From assembly GCF_023008405.1 (NCBI RefSeq), contig NZ_CP095376.1, positions 6,428,501 to 6,492,500 of the forward strand: a stretch of DNA of 64,000 bases, given 5' to 3'. The position numbers and the translations under genes were made by a program. The stretch comes from Amycolatopsis sp. FBCC-B4732. GTDB taxonomy: Bacteria; Actinomycetota; Actinomycetes; Mycobacteriales; Pseudonocardiaceae. The notes beneath the pieces were generated by a model. The model did no database searches and was not told the DNA's origin. It saw only the letters and a list, made by a program, of their open reading frames with translations. Numbering within the stretch: position 1 is the first letter of the stretch; each line of letters starts with the position of its first letter. Below, piece by piece: positions 21,906-30,208 of this stretch.

Positions 21906-23189
21906 TCAAGCCGTGCGGTGGGCCGCCGGTTCCAGAGGCAGGTCGCGGGCCAACGCGGCTGCCTCGCCGCGGGAGGTGACGTTCAGCTTGTCGAGGATGT
22001 TGCGGACGTGGAACTTGACCGTGTGCTCGCTGAGCTGCAGCTGTTCGGCGATCTGCCGGTTGCGTGAACCTTGGGAGATCCCGGACAAGACCTCGAGCTC
22101 GCGCGGGTTGAGGCGGTCCAGCGGGCGCAGCTCCGGCGGTTCGGCCACGCCGAGCGGGAGGACCGCCGTGACCGTCGTGCCCCAGCCGGGAACCGCGTCG
22201 AGCTCCCAGTGGCCCCCCAGGGCGGTGAGGCGGTCGGTCAGGCCGCGGGCCGGGATCGCGTCCGCGACCTCCGGGCAATCGTCACGGACCGTGATGCGGA
22301 GCAGGGTTCCGTCCAGGCGCCAGGACGCTCGCAGGCGGGTGGTCGTCGGGCGGTCCAACGCGGCGAGCACCAGGCCGCGGGTCAGGGTGCGGGCCGTGTG
22401 GGCGATGTCCTGCGGGAGGGATGCGTCGCCGATCGGGTCGGCGAGGTCGACGTCGACCTCCGTGTGGCGGACCAGGTCGGCGAGCTGCGTCTTCAGCACC
22501 GCGAAGGCCGCGTCGGCCTGCTCCGCCGACAGGGCCTGGTCGCGGTCGACCACGCCCTTGAGGGCGAGCAGGGCGTCGGCGGCCACGTCGACCGCGGTGC
22601 GGCGGGCGACGGAGTCGGAGAGGCGGCCGGATCGGAGCACCGCCAGGAGGGTGGCCAACGTCGCCGCGTGGGTCTGGCCGAGGTCGGTGATCGCCTGGGC
22701 TCGGGCGGAGGCCGCCGCGAGGCTGCTGGCCAGGACGTCGGGGCCCGGGTCCGTCGCGCGCTGGGCCGCGTCCGTGCTGACGATGTGCCACAGCTGCGCG
22801 GCCAGCTCCAGGTTGGCGGACCGCAGCTCCCCGGCTTCCGGCACCACGGCGAGCACGGAGCCCTTGCCGATCGCCGGCGTCGAGGCGAGCAGGACGATGC
22901 GACGTTCGGTTCCACCGAGGTCGCCGTCGATGACCAGGGCCTTGCCCGGCTCGCTGCGGTCGACCAGGCGCTGGAGCTCGGCGCTGGTCACGGCCGCGGT
23001 GATCGTCTCGTCGCCGATGACCTTGAGCGGGCTGCGCGGGCAGTCACCGGTCTGCATCGCGGCGGCGCGGTGCGGGACGAGCCGCCCCAGCTCCGTGGAG
23101 AACCGGCCGAAGAACTGGGGCCGCGGGGCCGACAGCAGCCGATCGACGACCTCGAGCACGTGCCGCGGATCCGACCAGGAAGCGTCCAT
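21906..23189 (-). CDS. LuxR-family transcriptional regulator with histidine-kinase-like ATPase region
   Basis: 427 residues. The N-terminal 230 residues are mostly helical, with a GAF-like segment (VIGDETITAAVTSAELQRLVD...GKGSVLAVVPEAGEL). Residues 290-360 resemble a two-component kinase HATPase fold (LRASWRLDGTLLRITVRDDC...WELDAVPGWGTTVTAVLPL) without a phospho-accepting His. The C-terminus is a clear LuxR/GerE DNA-binding domain (LNPRELEVLSGISQGSRNRQIAEQL, SEHTVKFHVRNILDKLNV). ATG at 23189; the frame runs far upstream but loses coding character. Divergent from a quinone-oxidoreductase gene and followed by the MFS gene. Confidence 0.85.
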   Translation of the reverse strand: MDASWSDPRHVLEVVDRLLSAPRPQFFGRFSTELGRLVPHRAAAMQTGDCPRSPLKVIGDETITAAVTSAELQRLVDRSEPGKALVIDGDLGGTERRIVLLASTPAIGKGSVLAVVPEAGELRSANLELAAQLWHIVSTDAAQRATDPGPDVLASSLAAASARAQAITDLGQTHAATLATLLAVLRSGRLSDSVARRTAVDVAADALLALKGVVDRDQALSAEQADAAFAVLKTQLADLVRHTEVDVDLADPIGDASLPQDIAHTARTLTRGLVLAALDRPTTTRLRASWRLDGTLLRITVRDDCPEVADAIPARGLTDRLTALGGHWELDAVPGWGTTVTAVLPLGVAEPPELRPLDRLNPRELEVLSGISQGSRNRQIAEQLQLSEHTVKFHVRNILDKLNVTSRGEAAALARDLPLEPAAHRTA

Positions 23190-23223
23190 GGCCCCAAGGT
23201 AGGCGCGTCCGGCGGCGGGCGGC

Positions 23224-23257
23224 CTGCTCGTCCGGCTAGTGAACACTGCTCGTCCGG
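23224..23257. promoter_or_regulatory. direct repeat in the regulator/oxidoreductase divergent promoter
   Basis: CTGCTCGTCCGG occurs twice, at 23224-23235 and 23246-23257, 22 bp apart (about two helical turns), between two divergent genes. Spacing and position suit a regulator binding the same DNA face twice, plausibly the LuxR-type protein itself. Confidence 0.45.
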
Positions 23258-23339
23258 GTGGTTCGGTAGAGCAGGCAGGGCGAGTTGACTGAGTGCCGAG
23301 GACATTCGAAGACTCACCAACCGAGGAGTGCCGAACACC

Positions 23340-24242
23340 ATGCGAGCGATCACCTTCTCCGCTTACGGCGGACCGGACGTCCTGCAGCTGTCCGAGGTGC
23401 CGGTGCCGGAGCCCGGACCGGGGCAGGTGCGGCTGGCCGTGCGGGCCGCCGGTGTCAACCCGATCGACTGGAAGATCCGCAACGGCTTCATGCAGCAGAA
23501 CTTCCAGGTGCCCTTCCCGCACACTCCCGGGCTCGAGGTCGCCGGGGTCGTCGACGCCGTCGGTGCGGGCGCGGACTTCGCCGTCGGCGACGAGGTGTTC
23601 GGCTGGTCCGAGACCGGCGCTTACGCCGAGTACGCGCTGGCCAAGACGCTCGCGCCGAAGCCCGCGAGCCTTTCGTGGGCGGACGCCGCCGCGTTGCCGG
23701 TCGCCGGGGAGACCGCGCTGCGCGTCCTCGGGCTGCTCGGCGTCCGCGAAGGCGAGACGCTTTTGCTCCACGGCGCCAGCGGCACGGTCGGGCGGTTCGC
23801 CGCGCAGGTCGCTGTCGCGCAGGGCGTGACCGTCATCGGGACCGGGGGGAGCCGGAGCCTCGACGACCTGAAGTCGCTGGGTGTCGTTCCGGTGCTCTAC
23901 GGCGACGGCTGGCAGGAGCGGGTCCGCGAGGCCGCGTCCGGGCCGATCGACGCCGTGTTCGACGCCGCCGGGCACGGGGTGCTGCCCGGGTCCGTCGAGC
24001 TGCGTGGCTCGCAGGAGCGCGTCATCACGATCGCCGACGCGGCCGCCTTCGAGCTGGGGATCCCGTTCTCCAGCGGGGGCGAGCAGACCCGCGAGGTCCT
24101 GACCGGGATCGCCGGCTGGGTGACCGAGCGCGGGGTCGGCCTCGCGCACGGCAAGAGCTACCCGCTCGCCGAAGCGGCCGCCGCGCAGGTCGAAAGCGAG
24201 GGTGGGCACCCCGGCGGAAAGCTCACGATCACCGTCGGCTGA
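23340..24242 (+). CDS. NADP-dependent quinone oxidoreductase-like (zinc-less MDR) enzyme
   Basis: 300 residues of the medium-chain dehydrogenase/reductase superfamily, quinone-oxidoreductase branch. The N-terminal GroES-like domain starts MRAITFSAYGGPDVLQLSEVPVPEPGPGQV and carries HTPGLEVAGVVDAVGAG; the cofactor domain has LLLHGASGTVGRFAAQVA and VTVIGTGGSR. The structural-zinc cysteines of alcohol dehydrogenases are absent, as usual in this branch. GAGGAG ends 11 bases before the ATG at 23340, which decides the start. Divergent from the LuxR-type regulator, a common arrangement for a control target. Confidence 0.9.
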   Translation: MRAITFSAYGGPDVLQLSEVPVPEPGPGQVRLAVRAAGVNPIDWKIRNGFMQQNFQVPFPHTPGLEVAGVVDAVGAGADFAVGDEVFGWSETGAYAEYALAKTLAPKPASLSWADAAALPVAGETALRVLGLLGVREGETLLLHGASGTVGRFAAQVAVAQGVTVIGTGGSRSLDDLKSLGVVPVLYGDGWQERVREAASGPIDAVFDAAGHGVLPGSVELRGSQERVITIADAAAFELGIPFSSGGEQTREVLTGIAGWVTERGVGLAHGKSYPLAEAAAAQVESEGGHPGGKLTITVG

Positions 24243-24292
24243 GGACGCCGGCCGACCCGGGCCCGTCGCAGGATCGCGGCGACAGGCCCGGA

Positions 24293-25177
24293 TCACTTCG
24301 CGGGAGGCGAAGCCAGGGGCGCCGGCTGACGGCGCGGCGTACGGCGGCGCTGCTGGGCCGGGATCCGGACCGTGCCCAGCGCGGAGTGGACCGCCGCCTC
24401 GGCGAGGGCCGCCAGCTCGCGGCGGTCCTCCGCGCGGCCGGGGGCGATCTCCGGGCAGATGTGGACTTCCAGGACCAGGCCACGCAGCGAGGCGACCCGG
24501 CGCAGCGAGGCGATCAGCGACTCCGGGCCGATGAACGCCGGGCGGCTGGTCTCGCGGCCGTCGGCGAGGCGGTAACGGAGCGCGATCGGGCGCACCGGGA
24601 CACCGCCGTCGATGGCCGCCTGGAACGTCGCCGTCGTGAAGCGGCCCGAGGCCAGGCCGCACCACGTCGTGCCCTCCGGGGTGACACTGACCAGCGAACC
24701 CGTCCGGAGCGCGTCGGCGAGCGACGCCATCGTGGCGGGCAACGTCTTCAGCCGCTCGCGGTCGAGGAAGATGCTGCCGCCGCGGCGGACCAGGCCGCCG
24801 AGCACCGGCCAGCCCGCGATCTCCTTCTTGGCCAGCGCGCGCATCGGGCGCAGCGCATTGATCGCGACGATGTCCAGCCACGAGATGTGGTTGTTGACGA
24901 CCAGCGCGCCGCGGCCGGCGGGCGCGGTCAGGAAGTCGGCGCCGCCGTGGACGTCCAGGCGGACGCCGAACGCCCGCAGCACGCCGCGGAAGATCAGCCG
25001 GATGCGGCGTTCGCGGCCCCACGGCACCAGCAGCAGCGGCGCCGACAGCAGCGCCGCGAGCACGGCGGTGATCGCCGCCGTGAAGCGCAGGATCCGGCGT
25101 GGGAGGCCGACGACCGCGTCGCCGTCGGTCAGGCAGCCGTCGCCGCAGGGGGACGTCGGCATCCAGGCGTGGCTCAT
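24293..25177 (-). CDS. 1-acyl-sn-glycerol-3-phosphate acyltransferase family protein (OlsA-like)
   Basis: 294 residues of the PlsC family. An N-terminal hydrophobic segment (FTAAITAVLAALLSAPLLLV, about 33-52) anchors it in the membrane. The catalytic HX4D motif is NNHISWLDIVAIN; further blocks are RRGGSIFLDRERL and SVTPEGTTWCG. The C-terminal 25 residues are basic and proline-rich. ATG at 25177 overlaps the stop of the acyltransferase upstream (ATGA). Pairing with an OlsB-like N-acyltransferase points to acylation of lyso-ornithine lipid, but a role in phospholipid synthesis cannot be excluded. Counterpart of Rv3026c by position. Confidence 0.85.
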   Translation of the reverse strand: MSHAWMPTSPCGDGCLTDGDAVVGLPRRILRFTAAITAVLAALLSAPLLLVPWGRERRIRLIFRGVLRAFGVRLDVHGGADFLTAPAGRGALVVNNHISWLDIVAINALRPMRALAKKEIAGWPVLGGLVRRGGSIFLDRERLKTLPATMASLADALRTGSLVSVTPEGTTWCGLASGRFTTATFQAAIDGGVPVRPIALRYRLADGRETSRPAFIGPESLIASLRRVASLRGLVLEVHICPEIAPGRAEDRRELAALAEAAVHSALGTVRIPAQQRRRTPRRQPAPLASPPAK

Positions 25178-25956
25178 CCCTGGGTCCCGAGGAAGAACTT
25201 CAGGTACCGCTCGTCGACGTTGTGCAGGTCCAGCAGGACGAAGAAGTCCGCGACACCGAAGTCGGCGTCGAGGGCGGGCGGCCCGCAGACCTTGGCGCCG
25301 AGCCGGACGTAGCCCTTGATCAGCGGCGGCAGCGTCGCGCGCGCCGGGCGTTCGATCGCCGACGCGTCCCACGGGGTCAGCGGCGAGACGCGGGTGGCCT
25401 CGTCCGAGTAGTGCTTGGCCTGCAGGAGGTCCCACACGCCAGCGGCGAAGGACCCGTCGCCGGCCAGCGGGACGGACGCGCAGCCGGCGAGGTACCGGTG
25501 GCCGGAAAGGAGCATGTAGCGGGCGATGCCGGCCCAGACCAGGCTGACGACGGCGCCGCTGCGGTGGTCGGGGTGCACGCACGAGCGGCCGGTTTCGACC
25601 AGGTGCGGCCGGATCCCGTCGAGCGCGCCCAGGTCGAACTCGCTGTCGGCGTAGAGCTTCCCGGCCCGCGCGGCGCGCTCCGGCGGCAGCATCCGGTAGC
25701 AGCCGACGATCTCGCCCGTGTTGTCGTCGCGGACCACCAGGTGGTCGCAGAACTCGTCGAACTCGTCCACGTCGAGACCGGGCCGGAGCGAGTGCAGGCG
25801 CGCCCCCATTTCCTCGGCGAAAACGCGGTACCGCAGCCTTTGCGCGGCGACCACTTCATCGTTCGCGTGAGCGACGAGGAGGGAGTACCGGGGAGCGTCC
25901 GCGGGGAGCTGGGCACCCGCCTGATCAGTGCTGACGAGGAGCTGTGACGTCGTCAT
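25174..25956 (-). CDS. OlsB-like ornithine-acyl-ACP N-acyltransferase family protein
   Basis: 260 residues with a GNAT-like acyltransferase domain of the OlsB/hemolysin type: LRYRVFAEEMGARL, FDEFCDHLVVRDDNTGEIVGCYRML, and ETGRSCVHPDHRSGAVVSLVWAGIARYML. OlsB proteins transfer a hydroxy-fatty acid from ACP to ornithine, the first step to ornithine lipids. The ATG at 25956 begins MTTSQLLVSTD; upstream residues lack family similarity. Translationally coupled to the O-acyltransferase downstream. Matches Rv3027c in position. No ornithine lipid has been shown here, so the product is an inference. Confidence 0.8.
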   Translation of the reverse strand: MTTSQLLVSTDQAGAQLPADAPRYSLLVAHANDEVVAAQRLRYRVFAEEMGARLHSLRPGLDVDEFDEFCDHLVVRDDNTGEIVGCYRMLPPERAARAGKLYADSEFDLGALDGIRPHLVETGRSCVHPDHRSGAVVSLVWAGIARYMLLSGHRYLAGCASVPLAGDGSFAAGVWDLLQAKHYSDEATRVSPLTPWDASAIERPARATLPPLIKGYVRLGAKVCGPPALDADFGVADFFVLLDLHNVDERYLKFFLGTQG

Positions 25957-26070
25957 GGTCAAGGTGTACCCGCGCGTCGGAAGCCGCGGAGAGTGCCATC
26001 CGATGACCGATTGGTGCACGTTCAGTTAATGGCGGGTTCTCAGGCTTCTCTCAGGTCCCGGAAACGCGAA

Positions 26071-26103
26071 AAGGGCCTCCCGGGGACGTCCCGGGAGGCC
26101 CTT
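26071..26103 (-). terminator. rho-independent terminator of etfB-etfA
   Basis: A 14-bp perfect stem (26071-26084 with 26090-26103, AAGGGCCTCCCGGG) with a 5-base loop. Read on the minus strand it ends CCCTTTTCGCG, giving a short T-run right after the hairpin, 14 bases beyond the etfA stop. Confidence 0.9.
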
Positions 26104-26116
26104 CCGACGTGCTGGA

Positions 26117-27076
26117 TCAGCCCTTGCGCTTCTCGACCGCTTCGGTCAGCTGCGGCGCGACGTTGAACAGGTCGCCGACGATGCCGAAGTCGGCGATCTC
26201 GAAGATCGGCGCCTCCGGGTCCTTGTTGACGGCGATGATCGTCTTCGACGTCTGCATGCCGGCGCGGTGCTGGATCGCGCCGGAGATGCCGAGCGCGATG
26301 TACAGCTGCGGCGACACGGTCTTGCCGGTCTGGCCCACCTGGAACTGCGCCGGGTAGTAGCCGGAGTCGACCGCGGCACGCGAGGCGCCGACAGCCGCGC
26401 CGAGCGAGTCGGCCAGCTTCTCGACGACGTCGAACTTCTCCGCCGAGCCGACACCACGGCCACCGGAGACCACGATCGAGGCCTCGGTGAGCTCCGGACG
26501 GTCACCACCGGTCACCGGCTCGATGCCGGTGATCTTGGTGGCCTTCGCCGCGTCGACCGCAGGGATCTCGACGGTCTCTTCGGCCGCCGCGCCCTCGGCC
26601 GGCTCGGCCTCGACCGCGCCCGGGCGGATGGAGACGACCGGCGCGCCCTTCGCGGACTTGGACTTCACCGAGAACGCGCCACCGAAGATGGACTGGTCGA
26701 TGACGCCGTCGCCGTTGACGCCCACCGCGTCGTAGATCAGGCCGGAGCCCAGGCGCACGGCCAGGCGGGCAGCGACCTCCTTGCCCTCACCGCTGGCGGT
26801 GACGAGCACGGCGGCCGGGGACGCCTGCTGCGCGAGCGCGGCGAGCACGTCCACCTTCGGCGTGACCAGGTAGTTCGCAGCGTCGTCACCTTCGGCGACA
26901 TACACCTTGGCGGCGCCGTGCGAGGCCAGCGCCTGCTTCGCCTTTGCGGCGGTCCCGGTCGGGCCGACGACGACGGCCGACGGCTCACCGAGCGCGCGGG
27001 CGGCGGTCAGCAGCTCGAGCGTGACCTTCTTGACCTCACCGTCGACGTGGTCGACGAGGACGAGTACTTCAGCCAT
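26117..27076 (-). CDS. etfA: electron transfer flavoprotein subunit alpha
   Basis: 319 residues. ETF accepts electrons from acyl-CoA and other dehydrogenases and passes them to the quinone pool through ETF dehydrogenase. The N-terminal domain ([16 protein letters not shown]) pairs with EtfB; the C-terminal FAD domain is conserved: [56 protein letters not shown], and [20 protein letters not shown] lies about 8 bases before the ATG at 27076. Co-transcribed with etfB (28-base gap) and ended by a strong terminator. Confidence 0.97.
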   Translation of the reverse strand: MAEVLVLVDHVDGEVKKVTLELLTAARALGEPSAVVVGPTGTAAKAKQALASHGAAKVYVAEGDDAANYLVTPKVDVLAALAQQASPAAVLVTASGEGKEVAARLAVRLGSGLIYDAVGVNGDGVIDQSIFGGAFSVKSKSAKGAPVVSIRPGAVEAEPAEGAAAEETVEIPAVDAAKATKITGIEPVTGGDRPELTEASIVVSGGRGVGSAEKFDVVEKLADSLGAAVGASRAAVDSGYYPAQFQVGQTGKTVSPQLYIALGISGAIQHRAGMQTSKTIIAVNKDPEAPIFEIADFGIVGDLFNVAPQLTEAVEKRKG

Positions 27077-27104
27077 GTTCTTGTTCCTCCTCGAAGAGCC
27101 GTTG

Positions 27105-27890
27105 TCAGATGAGCTTCTGGCCGACCAGGTACTCGGCGACCTTGGTGCCGCCGTCACCTTCGTCCTCGGCCTTCTCACCCGCGGTGCGCGGCGGCTTCGG
27201 AGCGGACTCGGTCACGGCGGACCACGCGTTGCCGAGACCGACCTCGCCCGCGTCGACACCCAGGTCGGCGATGGTGAACGTCTCGACCGGCTTCTTCTTC
27301 GCGGCCATGATGCCCTTGAAGGACGGGTAGCGCGGCTCGTTGATCTTCTCGCCGACGCTCACGATCGCGGGCAGGCTCGCCTCGAGGTGTGTGAGGCCGT
27401 CCTCGGTCTCGCGGGTCGCCTTGATCGTCGACCCGTCGACGCTCAGCTCGCGCACGTAGGTGACCTGCGGCAGGCCGAGCAGCTCGGCGAGGATCGCCGG
27501 GACGGCGCCGCCGCGGCCGTCGGAGGACTCGTTGCCGGCGATGACCAGGTCGAAGCCCTCGACCTTGCCGATCGCGGCGGCGAGCACCTTGGCGGTGGCG
27601 ATCGCGTCGGAGCCGTGCAGCGCCTCGTCCGAGACGTGGATGGCCTTGTCGGCGCCCATGGACAGCGCCTTGCGGATGGCGTCGGTCGCGCGGTCCGGGC
27701 CCACCGAGATCACGGTGACCTCGCCCTCGCCGGCTTCCTTGATCTTCAACGCCTCTTCGACGGCCTTCTCGTTGATCTCGTCGAGCACGGCGTCGGCGGA
27801 TTCACGGTCAAGGGTGTGGTCGGTCCCGTTGAGCTTCCGCTCCGAGTAGGTGTCCGGTACCTGCTTGACCAGGACAACGATGTTCGTCAT
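27105..27890 (-). CDS. etfB: electron transfer flavoprotein subunit beta
   Basis: 261 residues. The N-terminus TNIVVLVKQVPDTYSERKL and the nucleotide-binding segment VIAGNESSDGRGGAVPAILAELLGLPQVT are diagnostic of EtfB, which binds AMP structurally and carries the recognition loop for partner dehydrogenases. ATG at 27890 begins the conserved sequence; earlier in-frame codons lie in the promoter region. First gene of the etfB-etfA operon, divergent from degV across 242 bases. Confidence 0.96.
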   Translation of the reverse strand: MTNIVVLVKQVPDTYSERKLNGTDHTLDRESADAVLDEINEKAVEEALKIKEAGEGEVTVISVGPDRATDAIRKALSMGADKAIHVSDEALHGSDAIATAKVLAAAIGKVEGFDLVIAGNESSDGRGGAVPAILAELLGLPQVTYVRELSVDGSTIKATRETEDGLTHLEASLPAIVSVGEKINEPRYPSFKGIMAAKKKPVETFTIADLGVDAGEVGLGNAWSAVTESAPKPPRTAGEKAEDEGDGGTKVAEYLVGQKLI

Positions 27891-28132
27891 GGGTCTGCTT
27901 CGACCTCCCGGTTGTGCCCCGCGGACGACCACGGGTCAGTGCTCTACTGGCCGGTAGATTAGGGCCATTCCGCCCTGGATACCCGCCGAGGTGACGCCAT
28001 TCACCTGGATGAGCAATTTAATGGGACTATCGTCCCGGTAGTCGACCGGTTACCCCGCTTGAACTGCCGTTCGTCCGATCGGACCAACCACGGCCTACTC
28101 GCGGTGGGTGTCAGGCATTAACCTCCCCCACC

Positions 28133-28978
28133 ATGCCCGCGCGCATCGCCGTCATCACCGACTCGAGTTCCTGCCTGCCCGACATCGTCGCGTCCCGCTG
28201 GGCCATCGGGGTCGTCCAGATCCAGCTGAACCTGGGTGGTCACCTCGACGACGAAAACCGCTACGACCGCGGCGAGGTCATCGACGCGATGAGATCGGGA
28301 CAGATGATCACCACCGCGCCCCCGGATGCGGGGGCGTTCTTCTGGACCTACCAGGAAGCGGCCGCCGCCGGCGCGACGGCCATCGTCAGCATCCACATCT
28401 CCGGCCGCATGTCCGACACGGTCCGCGCGGCCCGGGACGCCGCGCAGCAGGTCCGCGTCCCGGTGCACGTCCTCGACAGCCGCACCACCGGGATGAGCCT
28501 GGGCTTCGCGGTGGTGTCGGCGGCCCGGGCGGCCGCGGCCGGCGCCGACGCCGCGCGCGTCATCGAAGCCGCCGAACGCCGGTGCCTCACCAGCACCGAG
28601 TTCATCTACGTCGACACGCTGGAGTACCTCCGCCGGGGCGGGCGGATCGGCGCCGCACAGGCGATGCTCGGCACCGCGTTCTCGATCAAGCCGCTGCTCA
28701 CGGTCAAGGACGGCGAGGTCGCGCCGCTGGCCAGGGTCCCCGGCACGCGACGGGCGCTGGCCAAGATGGTCGACCTCGCGGTGAAGAAGTCCGGCGGGTT
28801 CCGCGCCGACATCGCCGTGACCCGGTTCGGGGCCAGCGACCACGAGCTGGAGATCTGCAGGCAGATCGAACGCCGGGTGCCCGCGATGGCCGAGAGCATG
28901 GTCGTCGAGGCGAGCACGGTCATCGGCGCGCACCTCGGCCCCGGCGCGCTCGGCATCACGGTGTCGCCGGTGGGCTGA
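28133..28978 (+). CDS. DegV family fatty-acid-binding protein
   Basis: 281 residues. The DegV fold binds a single fatty acid; in Firmicutes such proteins (FakB) present fatty acids to a kinase, but no kinase gene is visible here. Conserved features: IAVITDSSSCLPDIV at the N-terminus, TAPPDAGAFFWTYQEAAAAGATAIVSIHIS, LDSRTTGMSLGFAV, and LEYLRRGGRIGAAQAMLGTAFSIKPLL. The 3' end overlaps the convergent membrane-protein gene by 23 bases. No Shine-Dalgarno is visible. Confidence 0.9.
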   Translation: MPARIAVITDSSSCLPDIVASRWAIGVVQIQLNLGGHLDDENRYDRGEVIDAMRSGQMITTAPPDAGAFFWTYQEAAAAGATAIVSIHISGRMSDTVRAARDAAQQVRVPVHVLDSRTTGMSLGFAVVSAARAAAAGADAARVIEAAERRCLTSTEFIYVDTLEYLRRGGRIGAAQAMLGTAFSIKPLLTVKDGEVAPLARVPGTRRALAKMVDLAVKKSGGFRADIAVTRFGASDHELEICRQIERRVPAMAESMVVEASTVIGAHLGPGALGITVSPVG

Positions 28979-29381
28979 CGCGCCGGCCCGGGACCAGCAG
29001 GACCACGAGCGGCACGACGACGCCGAGCCCGGTCGTCGCGATGATCAGCACCTGGTCGATCCGCTCGAAGTGCGCGACGTGGCCGAGGTGGTAGAGGAAG
29101 TGCGGCAGGCCGAACAGCAGCCCCGCTACGCCGGCGAGCCGCGCCACCGCTGTGGTGCCGATCACGGCGGCTCCGACCAGCAGCGCGGCGAGGGTCAGGG
29201 TGAGGCCGCCGAAGTCGCGCAGGAGGTGCTCGTTGAAGGCGCCGTCCATGGCGACCCAGCCAGTGCGGAAGCCGGGAAAGTCCTGGTAGAAGCCCATGGG
29301 CGACACCAGTGGCCATATTCCGACCACGGCCTCGACGAGGCCGGAGAAGACGAGCAGAACGCGGGTGATGGTCCGTTGCAT
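28956..29381 (-). CDS. four-helix membrane protein of unknown function
   Basis: 141 residues with hydrophobic stretches at about 4-22 (TITRVLLVFSGLVEAVVGIW), 51-72 (LTLTLAALLVGAAVIGTTAV), 76-95 (AGVAGLLFGLPHFLYHLGHV) and 105-128 (VLIIATTGLGVVVPLVVLLVPG). Histidines cluster near FLYHLGHVAHFER, as in several small DUF-type membrane proteins. ATG at 29381 is preferred to an in-frame start 12 codons upstream because the first helix then begins immediately. The 3' end overlaps degV on the other strand. Confidence 0.7.
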   Translation of the reverse strand: MQRTITRVLLVFSGLVEAVVGIWPLVSPMGFYQDFPGFRTGWVAMDGAFNEHLLRDFGGLTLTLAALLVGAAVIGTTAVARLAGVAGLLFGLPHFLYHLGHVAHFERIDQVLIIATTGLGVVVPLVVLLVPGRRVSPPATP

Positions 29382-29434
29382 GACCAAGGAACGAGCCGGC
29401 CGGGCCGGACGTGACACCAGCTATGGTCGCGCAG

Positions 29435-30208
29435 GTGACCACCCCAGCCACCCGGTCCGAGGCGCTGCACCTGACCGGGGAACGGACCGTCCCCGGCATC
29501 GCCGAGGAAAATTACTGGTTCCGGCGCCACGAAGCCGCGTACGCCGCCCTGCTCCCCCACTGCGCGGACGCGACGGTGCTCGAAGCCGGCTGCGGTGAGG
29601 GTTACGGCGCCAGTCTCCTCGCGACCGAAGCCCGCCGGGTGCTCGCGCTCGACTACGACGTCCTGACCACCGAGCACGTCGCCCGCCGCTACCCCGAGCT
29701 CGCCGTCGCGCGGGCGAATCTGGCGTTCCTGCCGGTGCGGGACGGCGCGGTCGACGTCGTGGCCAACTTCCAGGTCATCGAGCACCTGTGGGACCAGGCG
29801 GGGTTCCTCGCCGAGTGCCGGCGGGTGTTGCCGAAAAACGGCAAACTGCTGGTCACGACGCCGAACCGGCTGACGTTCACCCCGGACAGCGACACGCCGC
29901 TGAACCCGTTCCACACCCGCGAGCTGGCGCCGTCCGAGCTGGCCGGACTGCTCGAAGACGCCGGTTTCGACGTCGAGACGCTGCACGGGCTGCACCACGG
30001 CGAGGCCGTGCGCGCGCTCGACGAGCGCTACGGCGGTTCGATCATCGACGCCCAGCTCGACGTGGTCATGGGCGAGCTGCCCGGCCAGGCCGTCTGGCCC
30101 GCGGCGCTGCTCGCCGACGTCGCCGCGATCGAAGCGTCCGGGTTCGACGTCCACGGGGACGACCTCGACGCGAGCCTCGACCTGATCGCCGTGGCGGTAC
30201 GCCGATGA
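29435..30208 (+). CDS. SAM-dependent methyltransferase (Rv3030-like, MGLP cluster)
   Basis: 257 residues, class I methyltransferase. Motif I is VLEAGCGEGYGASLLA, the acidic loop after strand 2 is LALDYDVLTTEHV, and post-motif sequence VVANFQVIEHLWDQAGFLAECRRVL follows. The start is uncertain: TATGGT (29422-29427) lies 7 bases before the GTG at 29435, supporting a leaderless transcript with protein beginning TTPATRSEALHL; GTG 29411 and ATG 29423 are alternatives in frame. Coupled by ATGA to the GH57 gene. In mycobacteria the matching gene is attributed to methylation of glucosyl residues in methylglucose lipopolysaccharide. Confidence 0.82.
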   Translation: MTTPATRSEALHLTGERTVPGIAEENYWFRRHEAAYAALLPHCADATVLEAGCGEGYGASLLATEARRVLALDYDVLTTEHVARRYPELAVARANLAFLPVRDGAVDVVANFQVIEHLWDQAGFLAECRRVLPKNGKLLVTTPNRLTFTPDSDTPLNPFHTRELAPSELAGLLEDAGFDVETLHGLHHGEAVRALDERYGGSIIDAQLDVVMGELPGQAVWPAALLADVAAIEASGFDVHGDDLDASLDLIAVAVRR

